Origin: Plasmopara viticola | Taxonomy: Eukaryota > Oomycota > Peronosporomycetes > Peronosporales > Peronosporaceae | DNA: 64,000 nucleotides | Assembly (NCBI GenBank): GCA_001695595.3 | Contig: MBPM02000010.1 | Span: 1,364,001-1,428,000 of the forward strand | Direction of reading: 5' to 3' | Shown: positions 42,620 through 55,314 of the stretch, in pieces | How positions within the stretch are numbered: the stretch's first letter is position 1 | Layout of the letters: the number at the start of each line of letters is the position of its first letter | Made by a program: the position numbers and the translations under genes | The notes under the pieces: generated by a model | Seen by the model: only the letters and a program-made list of their open reading frames with translations | The model's database searches: none | Told to the model about the DNA's origin: nothing

Positions 42620-45600
42620 GGATACCATATATAAAAAAATTTTATCATGAGAAAGCACTTTATTGAGTGTGATAGCCCGGCTTCCATTGAGAGCCAATGT
42701 AGCCTTTCGCTTAACCACGCCAGCAACTTCTCTCTCGAGATTCACAACTCATCGCTTCTTATAGTCTTTGACAGAGCTACTCACACGAACACGCGGTCCT
42801 AATAAGATTTAATAAAGAACATGTCACTGCTGTATTGTGAGCTGGCTCTTAGTCTAGGCGACGCACTACAACATAAGTCAAGACATTTAGCTCACCTTGC
42901 TCATACTTCATCTAGATATTGTACACATGAAAGGAGGGCTTTTTGGCTAATCTCTGCAGACTATGCTCGAGTACGTAACGATGCAGGTCGATCTAGCTCG
43001 CGAATTGTTGATCTCACCCCGAGCTGCTGACATATAAGCACAGTTACTGAATCATGTTTATGGCGTCTAATTGTAGCAGTGCGCTCAGAAGGCAAAATCT
43101 GACTCGTCATTGACAAGACCGAAAAGTCTTTTTTGGACTCAAAACAAGGTGCCTTTGACGTTCATTGGCATCCAGCTTTCAAACTCGTTAGCCTCGCTAA
43201 CATTGCGTCATTCGCACTATACGTTTGCAGAAGCCGGCCAATTTACAAGCTTAGTGAACTCTGTCTGAAGGCCAATTTTTTAAATATAGCATCCGCAAAA
43301 GGGAGTTTGTTTGCGCCGACGATATAACTAGCACAATTGCTTCAAGCGTATGTACTTGTACACTGATTACAAGCAGACAATATGGCTTACTTCTTCTGCC
43401 TTACTGTGCTCTCCACGACTTTAAACAGAAATAGCGTTAAAATATATATGCAAGACCGCCCAACTAGACCTGGACAGTTGCATCACAAAGCGATTAAGTG
43501 TTGCAAACACTTTTTAGTACGCAAGTCGAGCAACTCCTGGAGCATCCCACTCGTACTTATGACCGCGGCCAATGAAATGCCACTCTTTCGCAAGAAGAGC
43601 CGATATAAATACCGGTATATACCCGTCGAATCGTCGATCTTACTATACACTGTGCATTCCGTCATGCTGACTCTATGTTCCGGGCTTGTCATTTTGCTTT
43701 TCTACAGAATACCGTAATGGAGCAGGAAACTTGCTCTTTTAACACTTCTTGCCTAGTGCTTTGCTCATATCAATGCGTCAATGACGTCACACTGTTCCTT
43801 TGTTAAATTAAGCGCCTTCATAAAGTCTTTGATTGCCTCTTTATCGAAAAATGATGAGAAGTAATCTCTTTTTAATTCGAATGACCTCTACCTCGGATTA
43901 CTGTCAGCTGAACAATCCCCAAAAACTTTAAGGGCTGTTTTTTAGATCGAGTTATATCTGATTTTTGGCCACATATTGTGATGAATACAAATGAATGACG
44001 GTGGAGATGCGAGTTTTTACAGCCAACAAAATTTTTATATTAAAAAATATATAAGTAAATATAAATACATTTTATTAACATCTCGTTCAGCTTAATTTTA
44101 ATATTTACGAAAGAAAAAGACCATGAGCCAATTTTGTTTCCGCCCGTAACGAAACCACTCCATATATGGCGTATAGCTAGGTGCAATCGACAATTCACCT
44201 AAGATTTTTAGCATATAAGACCAAGACGCTCTTCGCTCCTCGATGACCGACATGCTTTGTCGTCTTCCCCTTAATGAGATCGACGGTTTCAAAGCATTTC
44301 TTCGTGTTACACTCACCAAAATTGTGTATGAACGCACCGACATTTGAACCTATATTCACCAAAATACGTTCCACTCCATCAAGAACAAACGACGTTGCCC
44401 CAAAAACCTCGACACATTGTCACCTATAGCACACCGTTCATACAGCCAAAGCTATCCATGTCAATTTTCGTTCATCGTCAGAACCAGCCTGCCGGTGTTG
44501 TAGGTGGTTGAGATAGCCGTGCAAGGTTTATAAACACTGTCTGTCTTCGTTGACTCGGGGGAGTCGGACAATAACCTTAGATGTTCTTATGCAAAGAAAG
44601 TCAGTCATATACCGAGGCTCTACAAGTGCGCTAGAGTGAAATTACCGCTATTCGCATAGTGACAGAAAAGTTGTTTGGATAATTAGATTCTCGATGAATA
44701 TAGGTCGGTTTCGATAACACCGAACACAGTTTGATCTAAAATTTATGCAGGATATGGCCTTATTCTCGGGTGGATGTGCTGGAGCACCACAAATTTTAGG
44801 ATGCTTGAACCCCACTTTGCTCCTAGTAAAGCTACGCTGCATTCATTAACACTTCTCTCCCAAGAAGTGGGAGCATACACTAAACAAAGCCTGTCGGCGT
44901 GTTGAGTACTCTAATTCAGGGATGGACACTGACAATGTCAAAGACAAGAGTCCAAATTGTAGAGTGACCATTTATATACTAAGTGGTGCTTGTACGACAC
45001 AGCACTCGGGGCATGTGTAATTGCCAATAAGCGAAGATAGTGAGGGCAAGGCTCTATCGCTACATAGAGCGTAGACAATTATCCACTGAAAAGGGCTCGG
45101 AGAGAACAGTGCTCGCTGCATGCCGTACATTGCAGGATATGCTTTTAGCCAAGGGGCTAGGAACGAGGCCCTTTTGATGACAGTGAAGGGGCACGTTGTT
45201 TACGTAGAACAATTGTAGAGAACGACTTTTGCCTCATATGATCCAAGTATGGTCAGCAGTAAGCCATTGTATACACGATATGTTCAAAGCTTTTCAGATT
45301 GATCCTTTTCGGCCAATCATTTCTTGTTGAATTCTCGCAGAAGATTAATCTCCCAAAGCACCACACCTCGCTCGATAGGTCTTGCCACTTCTTTGCAGTA
45401 CTCTTAAGGACAAGTCACTCATAAAAACTGGCTCCCCGAACCCTGGTTTACCTGGCTCAAGCTGAGCAAACAGGTTTGTACCTTCATCAAGCAAAATGAC
45501 ATTTCCTAGTAAATATGTACGCCATACTACTTGCATGAGAAGGCGGTCTTTCTAGTCTTTTTCTGTAAGCACACAACCTGTATTTAACAGTCGCGGAGGA

Positions 45601-48600
45601 GCGATGTCCCAACGATAATGGCGAGTATCACCACATTTAAAGCATACGGACACCGCCCCAGAGTTTGGATACCTTCCACCTTATCATCAGCATAGCTAAT
45701 GACAGGCTCCATATCTGCAAAATTTTCCTTGCCCGTGCGGCCAATAAGACTCCCCCTTTTCAAGAGAGAGCAAAAACTTTGCTCAAGTCGTGCCAGTGCG
45801 CAGTCCCACCATAAATCGGTGGCTTCCTTCTCGGAGAAAGCTAGCATCAGAATTTGTAATCTCTTGGCAAAATCCTTAGCAAATTACAAAAAGTCGTGAC
45901 CGTACACAATACACATAAAATGGTTCGCATCCGCTGATGCTTCAGCTTATTTCAGGAAGAAAAATAAGGCATTACACGTGGATGTCCATTCGTCTGCTTT
46001 TCCATCGAACTTAGACAAAGTCAGAGTCACCCTCGGTTGCTTCGTTCGCATTAGTGCCAAACTTGTAACCAAATCATCGCGTCCCGCCTATAGACATGTC
46101 GGGCTCGCGTCCTGGGCTGTTTTGCGATGAAGCAAGAGAAGTCATTATTTCTCGACTTTGCTAAAAAGACCATCATTTTGCTTTCTACGCTGTCACAAAA
46201 ACGGAGGAACATGTCATCAAGAGCATTTGTCTTCGTTTTTGACATGTGCGCAGGCATAGCCAGATAGTGCCCCACCCGGGCCTTTCTTTTTTGCCCGATA
46301 TTCTGGCATAGATTCTACGCTGAGTCGTCTTTTTACGGCTGATCTTCGACACCAGACAACCATAGATTTATGCCGGAGACAATATAGATCAACGCGGTCG
46401 TTGCATCTAGTATCCAAAGTGACCGTGATGACCGCGTCAATCTCGGTCGTTGGATGTCATGCTTCCAGTACATATGGTCTGATTATTCTTACGCGGAATC
46501 ACATGCACTTTTACACCAGGTATATCTAAGTTGGGTCACATGCGCCTTTAAAAGTATCTAGCATACTTACTCAAAAATGGGCCTTGGGACTGGATTAAAT
46601 AGAGTACCGCTTTTACTAACTTCTAGCCACGAACACCTTTTAGTGCCAACGCTGCGAGCTGCGACTGAGGGTTCGCTAATACCAGCTATCATATTGCTGA
46701 CGTCACGCAACCACTCCACGTCCTCCTAGATATGCTTTATGATTAAGGTTTGTATATTACGTGACTCGCACGGGTTAGGCTAACTCTGAAATTTCTGTCA
46801 AGATATTGTCAAGCTTTGGCTCTATGACGACGCGGATAAAGTGATCACTCATTTTTCGGCTCAACCAGAAAAATTTGCTCATGTTAATTAGGCTACCACA
46901 ACGCATATCGTGCATAGAATGAACGATGTCCTCTTTTGTATAGCCTAAGCCGCTTTGTTAAGGGGCCAGTTTGAGTGGAGAAGAGAAGCACACATACGAA
47001 AAAAAGGCTTCAGGCGAAGTCCAAGCAGAGACTTTCGTGCTAAGATGAGAGGTGCATCCGCCATATGAGGCAGTCGAGTTAAGGTTTCAAAATAGAGCTA
47101 CTGTCGAGCAATGTCTTTGGCATTAACAACTATTTATCAAGCATGGACTCTTACATGGTGGAACGGTCCAAAAGAGGCTCTTAATCAAACAACTGGGAAA
47201 CGACATAAGGTTTTTGACGAGAGAGAATTTTCAGGGAGAGACACCCACACAACTCCGTGATTTAGCAGGGTCTTTTGCACTACCCTCACTCGGAGCACTT
47301 ACGCAGATGTTACAAAATTGACAAAGCGTTTTGAGCTCATGAAGGCTTGAGGCTCAATTTTAATAAGTTTGTTTTGCCGTCGTGAATTCTTTGATTCGAA
47401 GTGATCAGCATCTTCATCAAGATTAAGCTCCCCGCCTTCAAGGTTGGATACGTTGGGGCCGCGAGCAGAACTCATCTCAAAGCTCCCTATTACCGTAGAT
47501 CTTGACGTCGAGAATAGTGAGCGATGTCGCACACGGTAGTACTAGTAACTAGAAGGATACAGACTTGGCTTGTGTAATCTCGGTACACTTTTTTTCCATC
47601 AATAATCTGTACTCATTGAGTTCATATATTGAACTTCTTGTCTACCCGACATCACCGCTGTGACGTGTGCCGCTTCACATAAGCCTACTAAGCAAATATG
47701 GATGAACCTCCGAGCTTTTTAATTACGGACCGACCGTCTTGTCGTCCGTGAACAGTGCATTGTTGGGATCTACACCAGACATCACCGCCGAGATTTCACA
47801 TTGTGGGATGCACTCCATGCAGCTGCTACCACCAAGCCGAGGCCCAACAATTTATTTAATTAAAATCTGTATGCGCTGCGTTCACCGGAGCAGTCTACTC
47901 ACACATCCGTGCGTCGCATTTTGTGTGCTCCCACACCTGTTCACGTGTACAGCAATTGCAAATTATAGATTCGAGATTAGAGTCTTTTTGCCGAGCTAAA
48001 CAAGCAAAAACAGGCTTAGCTCAACCCCTCACATACAAACAACGAGTCATAGAATCTATCAAAGTAATAGAGTATAGAAACTTGGACCAAACCGCGCCCG
48101 CACACTAAAATGCAAGGATCCGTTTGGCAAAACATGTACTTGCATGTCTTTCAGGCCTCTTTTAGAAGCCTTTCTATATTGGATAAAAGCAAGGTGAAGT
48201 GAAGCAAGTGCGCTCGATCATCGAGACCGTACTTGCAGTCGAAAACGAAGAGTCGTCTTCATCACCAGAAAGCGTCGATACAAGTCTGCGCGCTTTTCAG
48301 CTTATTTAAGAAACATGATGACTTTAAAAACCTTGTGTACGACGCCGTCCACAGTCTTGCGGGTTTCAATTCTGACATTTTTTGACCGAACTTAAAACTA
48401 ATTAGGTGCGAGCCACAAGACGAAGCTCGCACTTAGCTTAACATACTTTGTGACGCTTCTCTGTACCTCTTGCTGAGCCCAAGTAAAGCAATCGCTAAAA
48501 TTTTGAGAACCAGACATTTGCGCAAGAGAGTTTTTTGCACTGGAGTACATCCTTCGGTGTGAAGAAGACTGCATATTTCTCACTCTTTCAGCAAGATGAC

Positions 48601-50240
48601 CGACGCCACTATCTTAGTTTTAACTTTGCATCCTTTTAGAACATGATCCATGCGTCTTCAACTTTACGGATGTATTCTGTCAGATAAATAGATAGGTTAC
48701 TCATTCGGATGATGAGGCCGAGTGAAGTTTCCTCAACATTAGTCAATGCTTCTAGCGAAAAACGCTGGGGAAAGTTTGAAGAAAGAGCCTGCCATGAGCA
48801 ATTCCATGGTACCAGGTAACATGTATTAGGGCTAGTAAGGTACTTTAAAAACAGGCCCTTTTAGTCACGCACAAGTTCTGTCTATATACCAACGTCGGGG
48901 AATCATCTTCGTGTATCAAAAATTTATAGCTGAGCAGATGTGTGAGCAACGACGACATACTGCTAAAGAGAAAGCGATGTGCTTGACGAGGACCTAAACT
49001 TCTTTTAAGTAACTTCAATGTCTAAGGCTAGGAAATCACCTATGGGGAGCAATACAAGATCGATCCAGATGTTGTCATCCCCACTAAAGAAGATAATCTC
49101 GTAGTAGTGGCGTGTAACCACTAAACGGCATCGGATCCCGTAATAAATTTTCTTAGGCTCCAATTTAGTTGCTCTCGAATTACTTGAAGCTTTTTTTTTG
49201 CCGTCCGTGACACAAACGACGTTGCCATCGGCCGCACTTTCACATTGTTTGACAGCTAAATTTGAAAAGCGTCGTGAGTTTCTGTCACCGCGGATGAAGG
49301 CCAATGCAGCAAATTATCCACTACACGATGAAAGTATCCCTTACATGCGCCACGCTCTTATTGGTTGAAGAGTTTATTCTTGGCAAGACGACGCTTAATA
49401 GATAAGTTATCGCACATCACTGTACGCAGCGACGTAAAACGCATGCGCCCATCGCATCGCTCGGTGGATTTGCATTTTCTCCGATAGCGATTTCGTAGTA
49501 CATTAGCAAAGCTTAAGATGCGGCGCCTAATGCGATCCACGACAATAGCATGACCTAGTTATGTTATCTTATAGCAATACGCTCGCTCATGTTAAGAAAG
49601 GGTTTATTTTATGCACTAGTTTCACAGCTTCGAGACATCAAAATCTTAAATGGACAATTAAAAATGTGTATATTCGTGTCGCTCAGTGAACAAGTTGTCT
49701 GACGCAGCTTTTCAAGGCAGTAACTGTTGAGCTTTGTGGCCAAAATTTAATTTGGCCTGTAAAATAAATCGATTTACAGTGAGTGACGTGAGAGGTCGTA
49801 ATGCGGCTGGAGCAAGCGTATTGAGCGATAAGCCTGTACGTTGTACTTTTCCTGGCAATGATTTTAAATGACTATAAAATATAAGCGCAATGACAGTGAC
49901 CACTGTATTCGGAAGTGAGTATTAACAGTGTGTAATACTTTCTTGGCCCACCTTTTTTTCTAAGGGTATACACAACAGAGAACGTTTGATGCTCTATAGA
50001 TGCATTTTGTTTTGGGGCAAAGAAATTCGTAGAGAATTCAAATTTGGGGTTTTAAGTACACTACAAGCCGCTTGGCCTTTGCTCTAGATTATGCTCAGGA
50101 TCTTCGTCTATAGAACGCGTGTGTGCTAATCAATTTGTTTTAGTATAAAGGCATTTGTGTTGGGAGTTGGGAAATTGCAAAGTGGGTTATTGATAAAGTC
50201 TCTTAGCTCACAACTTTTTTTTGCCTAAACTCAGTTATGC
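42620..50240. other. 7.6 kb gene-free stretch
   Basis: No intact gene. Minus-strand ORFs at 45345-46417 and 47299-47532 may be retroelement debris, but no diagnostic motif could be read. An AT-only run lies at about 44030-44080. No RNA genes recognised. Confidence 0.35.
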
Positions 50241-50244
50241 ACTT

Positions 50245-50385
50245 TGCCAATCAGAATGACTTACCATTCGGGCGCAATCGTCTTGTGTCCGTCTGTTCAT
50301 GTGCCTACTTATGACGTCATATGATGTCACTGGTGCAAGTCATGCTTTTTGACAAGTAGTCTAGGACAATACCTAGGACTCGACT
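50245..50385 (-). repeat. LTR-like repeat, left copy (3' LTR of the Gypsy relic)
   Basis: Shares ordered blocks with 55169-55310: GCCAATCAGAA(T/C)GAC, TTCGGGCGCAAT, ATG(T/C)GCCTA(C/T)TT(A/G)TGACGTC and GC(A/G)AGTCATGC(T/A)TTTTG. The two are direct repeats ~4.9 kb apart flanking the polymerase relic. The true LTR ends are not defined. Confidence 0.55.
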
Positions 50386-50399
50386 ACGCATTGGCAATC

Positions 50400-52920
50400 T
50401 TTAAATATTTTCACCAAGTCCGCTTAATGCGATTCCTGCTGTATATCTTTTTCTAGCTCCCGCGTGCTCTCATTCTCTAAATAACTTTCCCACTTGACAA
50501 GCAATTCGCGTGTGTAAAGTTTCTCCATTATGAACGTCGTTTCACCAGTCTCTTCGTCGATAATGGTTGGTGCGGCTTTTTACGTAAATTGTGTCCTAAC
50601 ATCGTCTGAACTTGGCACATAATGCGTCAAAAATGCGACATTGAACGTCAGATAGTCGTGACAACTCCACACGAAAGCTAAGTTTCGCAAAATTGACGTT
50701 GATCATCTCGATAATGCAAATAATGTCGACATGTTCCGTACATCATTGTCCTCCGCACCTTTTGCGGCGATTCTCAATTGAAAGTTCTGAGCACCACTAA
50801 TACGCCTAGCGTCACGTAAAGCAAATTATCGTGCGTCGAAACCCACGGATCCGGGGCGAGCGTGTAATGCGGACATTAAATAGTGCTCTCGGTATTATAG
50901 GTATGCGTAAATGATTGAAAGTCGTGATACTGTATCTGTATTTTTTGAGTTGCGGGCAAGTTTTTTCAAGCAACTTTGATGAGCTAGCTTTATCCACAAA
51001 CTTTTTGGCAAATTCAATCGGCGAAAATTCTCGTGTTGGAGTCGAAAACCCGTTTTGCGTCATCAACCTTGATTGACTCCCTGTGTCGATCGCAAAATGG
51101 CGATAACTTTGTCGAGGAACTGACAAGTTTTAGCATTTTCATACTTAATGGTACTTAAAAAATTTGCTCAGCACTGCCATGACACGAAGATATACGGTGC
51201 AATGCGTCTTCCAGAACCAAATTTCCATAATGCTTGCCCGCCGCTTCGAGCTTGACAAGCTGTCGTCCTTCTCAGCTTGCCTCCCATTTGATACATCAGC
51301 AAATTTTCGACGAGATTTTAGATCCTTTGTCCCTGACGATGACTAAAAGCTCTCCGTGGTGTCGTACGACTCCTTTAAAAAATAATCTGGTGACTGCACC
51401 AGCATTAGCCTCGGCGTGACTTGGAATGCACTTTGAACGCTCAGACAACTAGTCTAAGGATGTCGAGGTAGCGTCATAAAAAACTGCTGCTTCCACAGCA
51501 GAAACCATTGTCCAAATTTTGTTTGAATTTGAGATCGGAATCAATTTTCGGATCTTCTTGATTTCCATCGCATACATTTTTCACATGAAGAAACCTTCCC
51601 CCGAACGTCTTTTTCTGGTGTTGGCCAATGCGCAACTTTGGACAGTGTGCGCTGAATTCCAGGATGAGCAGCCACTGGTCCATCATGTTGCTCACTAGCA
51701 ATACTCGTGCACAACTTGTCATGATTCAGTATAAATAACCCCTTGACGTTGCGATGCGTTTAAGACAAAGTAACTCGCCTATCATTTCAAATTGGGAAAC
51801 CATTTTCGCTATATTGTCATCCAAGGAGTCACTGAGAATTAAATCCACTGTATAGCCTTCTCGAAAGTTTTCTTTCGACTTTAATCCGAATGCGTGCTGA
51901 CGACAACACCTTGACACTGTGAGCTTGATCTATAATTGAATTTTAGTGAAATTGACGCATTTTGATAGGATAACTCTCCCTTCGAAAGTCATGTCGTCAA
52001 AAATTACGTGAGCCTTGGTTCCAAGTTACGCAACTCTGATGATATGCAATGGTCACGTCTCGATCGATATCAAAGAACACATCGTCGCATTCATGCACCA
52101 ATTGTGATAGAGTCTCTGCATCCGCTCAATGATTCGCCGGCCGTGATAATGCAGCCGCTACAACATTCTGCACACCTCTCACAGGATGAAACACAAAGTC
52201 GAACCGAGAGAAAAACGTTAGGAATCTTGCCATCTTTGGTGAGGCTTTGGAGCTATACAACATCCATCAAGATGCAGAAGTCTCCGTTAAAACATCAAAT
52301 GGTCGAATAAGAAGATAGTGTCGCAATTTCTCAGCGCCAACTAATTGGCGAGTAGCTCTTTCTCGTGCGGTGACCAATTTATCTCGTGTAGCCCAAGTGT
52401 CTTCGAGCAAAATGCAATCGGACCATCGACTCCCTCAAAACGTAAAGAAAGCACTGCGCTGACACAATAGCATGATGCGGCCGTAGTGACTAAAAACCTG
52501 TTGGAGAATTGGGTTATTTTAAACCGGAGCTTGTTGCTAAGCCAACTTCAAGCTAAAAGCAATCTCTTATTCTGAACTCCAGCACCATTTGACATCTTTT
52601 TTCGTTGGCTTTCTCAATGGTAATGCATGAGTGGCAAAATCACAGTTAACACGTCAATAATAACCAGCAACTTATAAAACGCGAAGTAGCTAATGTGCGG
52701 ACTGTGATATGGCCATTCCTTTGATTGCGAAGGTCGTCTGCTTTTCCGACAATTGATACAATGTGTTTCGGAAAGGCAACGGACGGCAATCCAAACGATC
52801 ACTTTTTTCAATGAGCGTATAGGCGCTGTTCACGTAAAGCTCCACAAACTCGTCGGAACCTTGACCATGCCGAATGCTTTGGGAATGTGTTAAAAGCAGT
52901 ATCCTTACTGATTTTAACAA
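50400..52920 (-). mobile_element. Ty3/Gypsy retrotransposon relic, pol region
   Basis: The minus strand reads in canonical pol order. RT start DRLDCRPLPFRNTLYQL (family D.yPLPRIDDTLDQL) is at 52800-52745. RNase H follows: AVLSLRFEGVDGPIAFCSK (52470-52410), NWSPHEKELLA (52370-52340), then FFSRFDFVFHP and NVVAAALSRP (52220-52140). The integrase HHCC finger (HDGPVAAHPGIQRTLSKVAHW, then CEKCMRW) is at 51690-51560. A decayed core follows, then a chromodomain-like end (MEKLYTRELLVKWESYLENE) at ~50530-50460. The catalytic centre of RT is deleted and stops are frequent, so the element is dead. It lies between the LTR-like repeats. Confidence 0.75.
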
Positions 52921-52924
52921 AAGT

Positions 52925-55160
52925 ATTCGATACCCACGGCAAATTCTACACTTCGTTCCATCCTTTGCGAAACTTTTTCATGATAGAATTATCCAGTGCA
53001 TCTTATTTCGTCTCCGACGAGCAATGAACTTCTTTGGTCATCTTTGCATTTCGAAGTTTACTGAGCGCTCTAGGGATACTTTACTCGGAAGTGTGTTTGA
53101 AAATACATTGGAAAAATCTGCTGGCACCGTTTGACAGGACTCAGACACTGCCTTAACCACCACTGCACATGTAGTCACCTCATACGTATCTTTAAATACT
53201 TCTTTCTTTAATCGCCGAGCAAAGTTACAAAAAGGTCATAACTACATTTGGCGCAGGCGCCTCTGTCATATCCGTGCTTTTTGAGTAGGACATCCTGTTC
53301 GACTTTTGATACACGCTTGGTTAGAGCTCATAAAGTCATCGTCTTTCTCGAATGACGTTCTGCTTTTCGCGTATCTAGTCTCACTCCGGGAAGGTCTGAT
53401 CATTGAACACGTATCCTTCCATGGTCACATCCGCTTGCACTTTCTTTACAGCAGACTTATGTCAAACGCCTCCCATGCACATTTTCGTTCCGAGATGCTT
53501 CGTCGCAATTCCTGGTCAAATCAAACAGCCATTCGACCAGCTGTTGGTAACCACTTTCATTTGCTACCCATTCATCTCTGCTGGTTCCCTGATCAGCTCA
53601 CTGTCCTCAATTTTCAGACTCTTCTTCATGGTACACGTCGTCACTTAAAAGAAATAAATCACTTCATCATCCTTTCCCTCGTCTTCTTCCACATTTAAAC
53701 TGGACATCTATCACCGCGTCTTGGCTCTAGTCGTCATGCTGATCTGCACTGCTGCCATGAGAGCCCACACTACTTACGCCTGGGACACATCTTTCCACTT
53801 CTGCCCTCGTTCCTGAGAATGTTTTGTAGATTGTCGGTCTCCATAGGTTTCGAATCTTCTCGCTTACTGTGATCATTGCAACATAGCTTGGTATCGGCTT
53901 TCATAACGCCCCGATTTACTTCGGTCTTAGCACTGGCGAGCACAATCATGATTCAAAGCTACATTAATAGCATATCTCGGTTTCCCACAGGGTCTATACC
54001 GGACTTCTTCTCTTGTGCGTTGCCGCCATCCTCCAAAATTATATGAGCTTATCTTTCTATTTCGTGTCTTGCACATACAATTTAAACTGATGGTGTATTG
54101 GAATGTAATTTGCCATATAACGGCAATCGAGCTGCCTAGAAGAGACTTCGTCGTGTTGAAAATTATTGCGTTGCAGCGTTGCGTAGTGTACCGATCAACG
54201 CTGCCAATATCCTCGAGAGCTAATTCCTTTGACTTCTATATGACTGTATTCGCTGCAAAATACTTAGCCATTTGCTCGTTAAGCAACTGCACAGACTTTT
54301 CGATGTGACCGCTGTAAGCTGGTAATTTCAATCCTCAAATATCGTTCTTGGTTTTTTTCGCTGCATCCCGTCAACTCTTGCTGCCTTGCCAGCGGTGCGA
54401 TCATTTGTTGCATCAGTTGCTCATTTGCGGTAGGCTTAATTATGCACCAAAACGGAAAGGCAACTAATTAGTTGATGCTTGAGTGAAGAAGTGTCTTCAA
54501 CAAAAACCCTCAAGTTTTACGAAAATATTGACAAAGATTTGCTCTGCTTCCTGTAGTAGGACTTCAACTTCTTGTAGAGCAATATCCAGCTTCTTGCCGC
54601 TTCCGCACATCTTCTGCTTCGATACTAACTTGCATGGGATCTCGTTGATGCACCAATTCAGTTTGTGATTACTTGCGAATCGTTTGCTTCCTCTTCGCTT
54701 TTACTTCACTACGAAAGAGAAACAACTCACCGACTTGAAGGTCAACCTCTTCGTTTTCTCTCCCTCCCCTATTTTTCTTTCCCATGCTCCTAAGTGACTA
54801 CCTCCATTTCCTTCTATTTTCCGGATGCAATATCAATAAACTGGCCAGAAGTGTGGGCAGTTTTCGCGTTAAAACTTCGCACAGTACACTAATGCCAACG
54901 ATGGTCAAGGAGCACACAGTCGCTATTTGCTATTAACCCATGAGAGTGATTCAATCTATGTTCAGACTCTCTCGATTTACGGGAAATACCCGCTGCAAGA
55001 CCTCTTATGCCGTCAACACCAACGGTACGAGTGAGAGACCAGCCAAAAATCAGAAAACGAAAGCTGAAGACCGAGCCGATAGCAAACATAACAAGTGCTT
55101 CCAATAGTTGTTAATTGCAGAATTAATATATCTATAAGGTCCTTAAATTACAGCTACTTG
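52925..55160 (-). other. Presumed gag/protease end of the Gypsy relic, unreadable
   Basis: By position between the pol relic and the 5' LTR-like repeat this should be gag and protease. No aspartic protease or zinc-knuckle motif could be read on the minus strand, and the ORFs (for example 53306-53698, plus strand) are featureless. Confidence 0.3.
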
Positions 55161-55168
55161 CTACCTTT

Positions 55169-55310
55169 AAGCCAATCAGAACGACATGCAATCCGGACGT
55201 TATCATTGAAACATTCGGGCGCAATGTTTATGCGCCTATTTGTGACGTCTCTGTTGCGAGTCATGCATTTTGGCACATGAAGTATGACAGTTTAGCCTGC
55301 GAAGGTATGT
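55169..55310 (-). repeat. LTR-like repeat, right copy (5' LTR of the Gypsy relic)
   Basis: Direct-repeat partner of 50245-50385; the same ordered blocks survive with indels. Its divergence shows that the insertion is old. Confidence 0.55.
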
Positions 55311-55314
55311 GCAG

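Noticed and set aside
45345..46417. Minus-strand ORF cluster as a Copia or LINE relic
   Set aside because: No catalytic or zinc-finger motif could be read in any frame.
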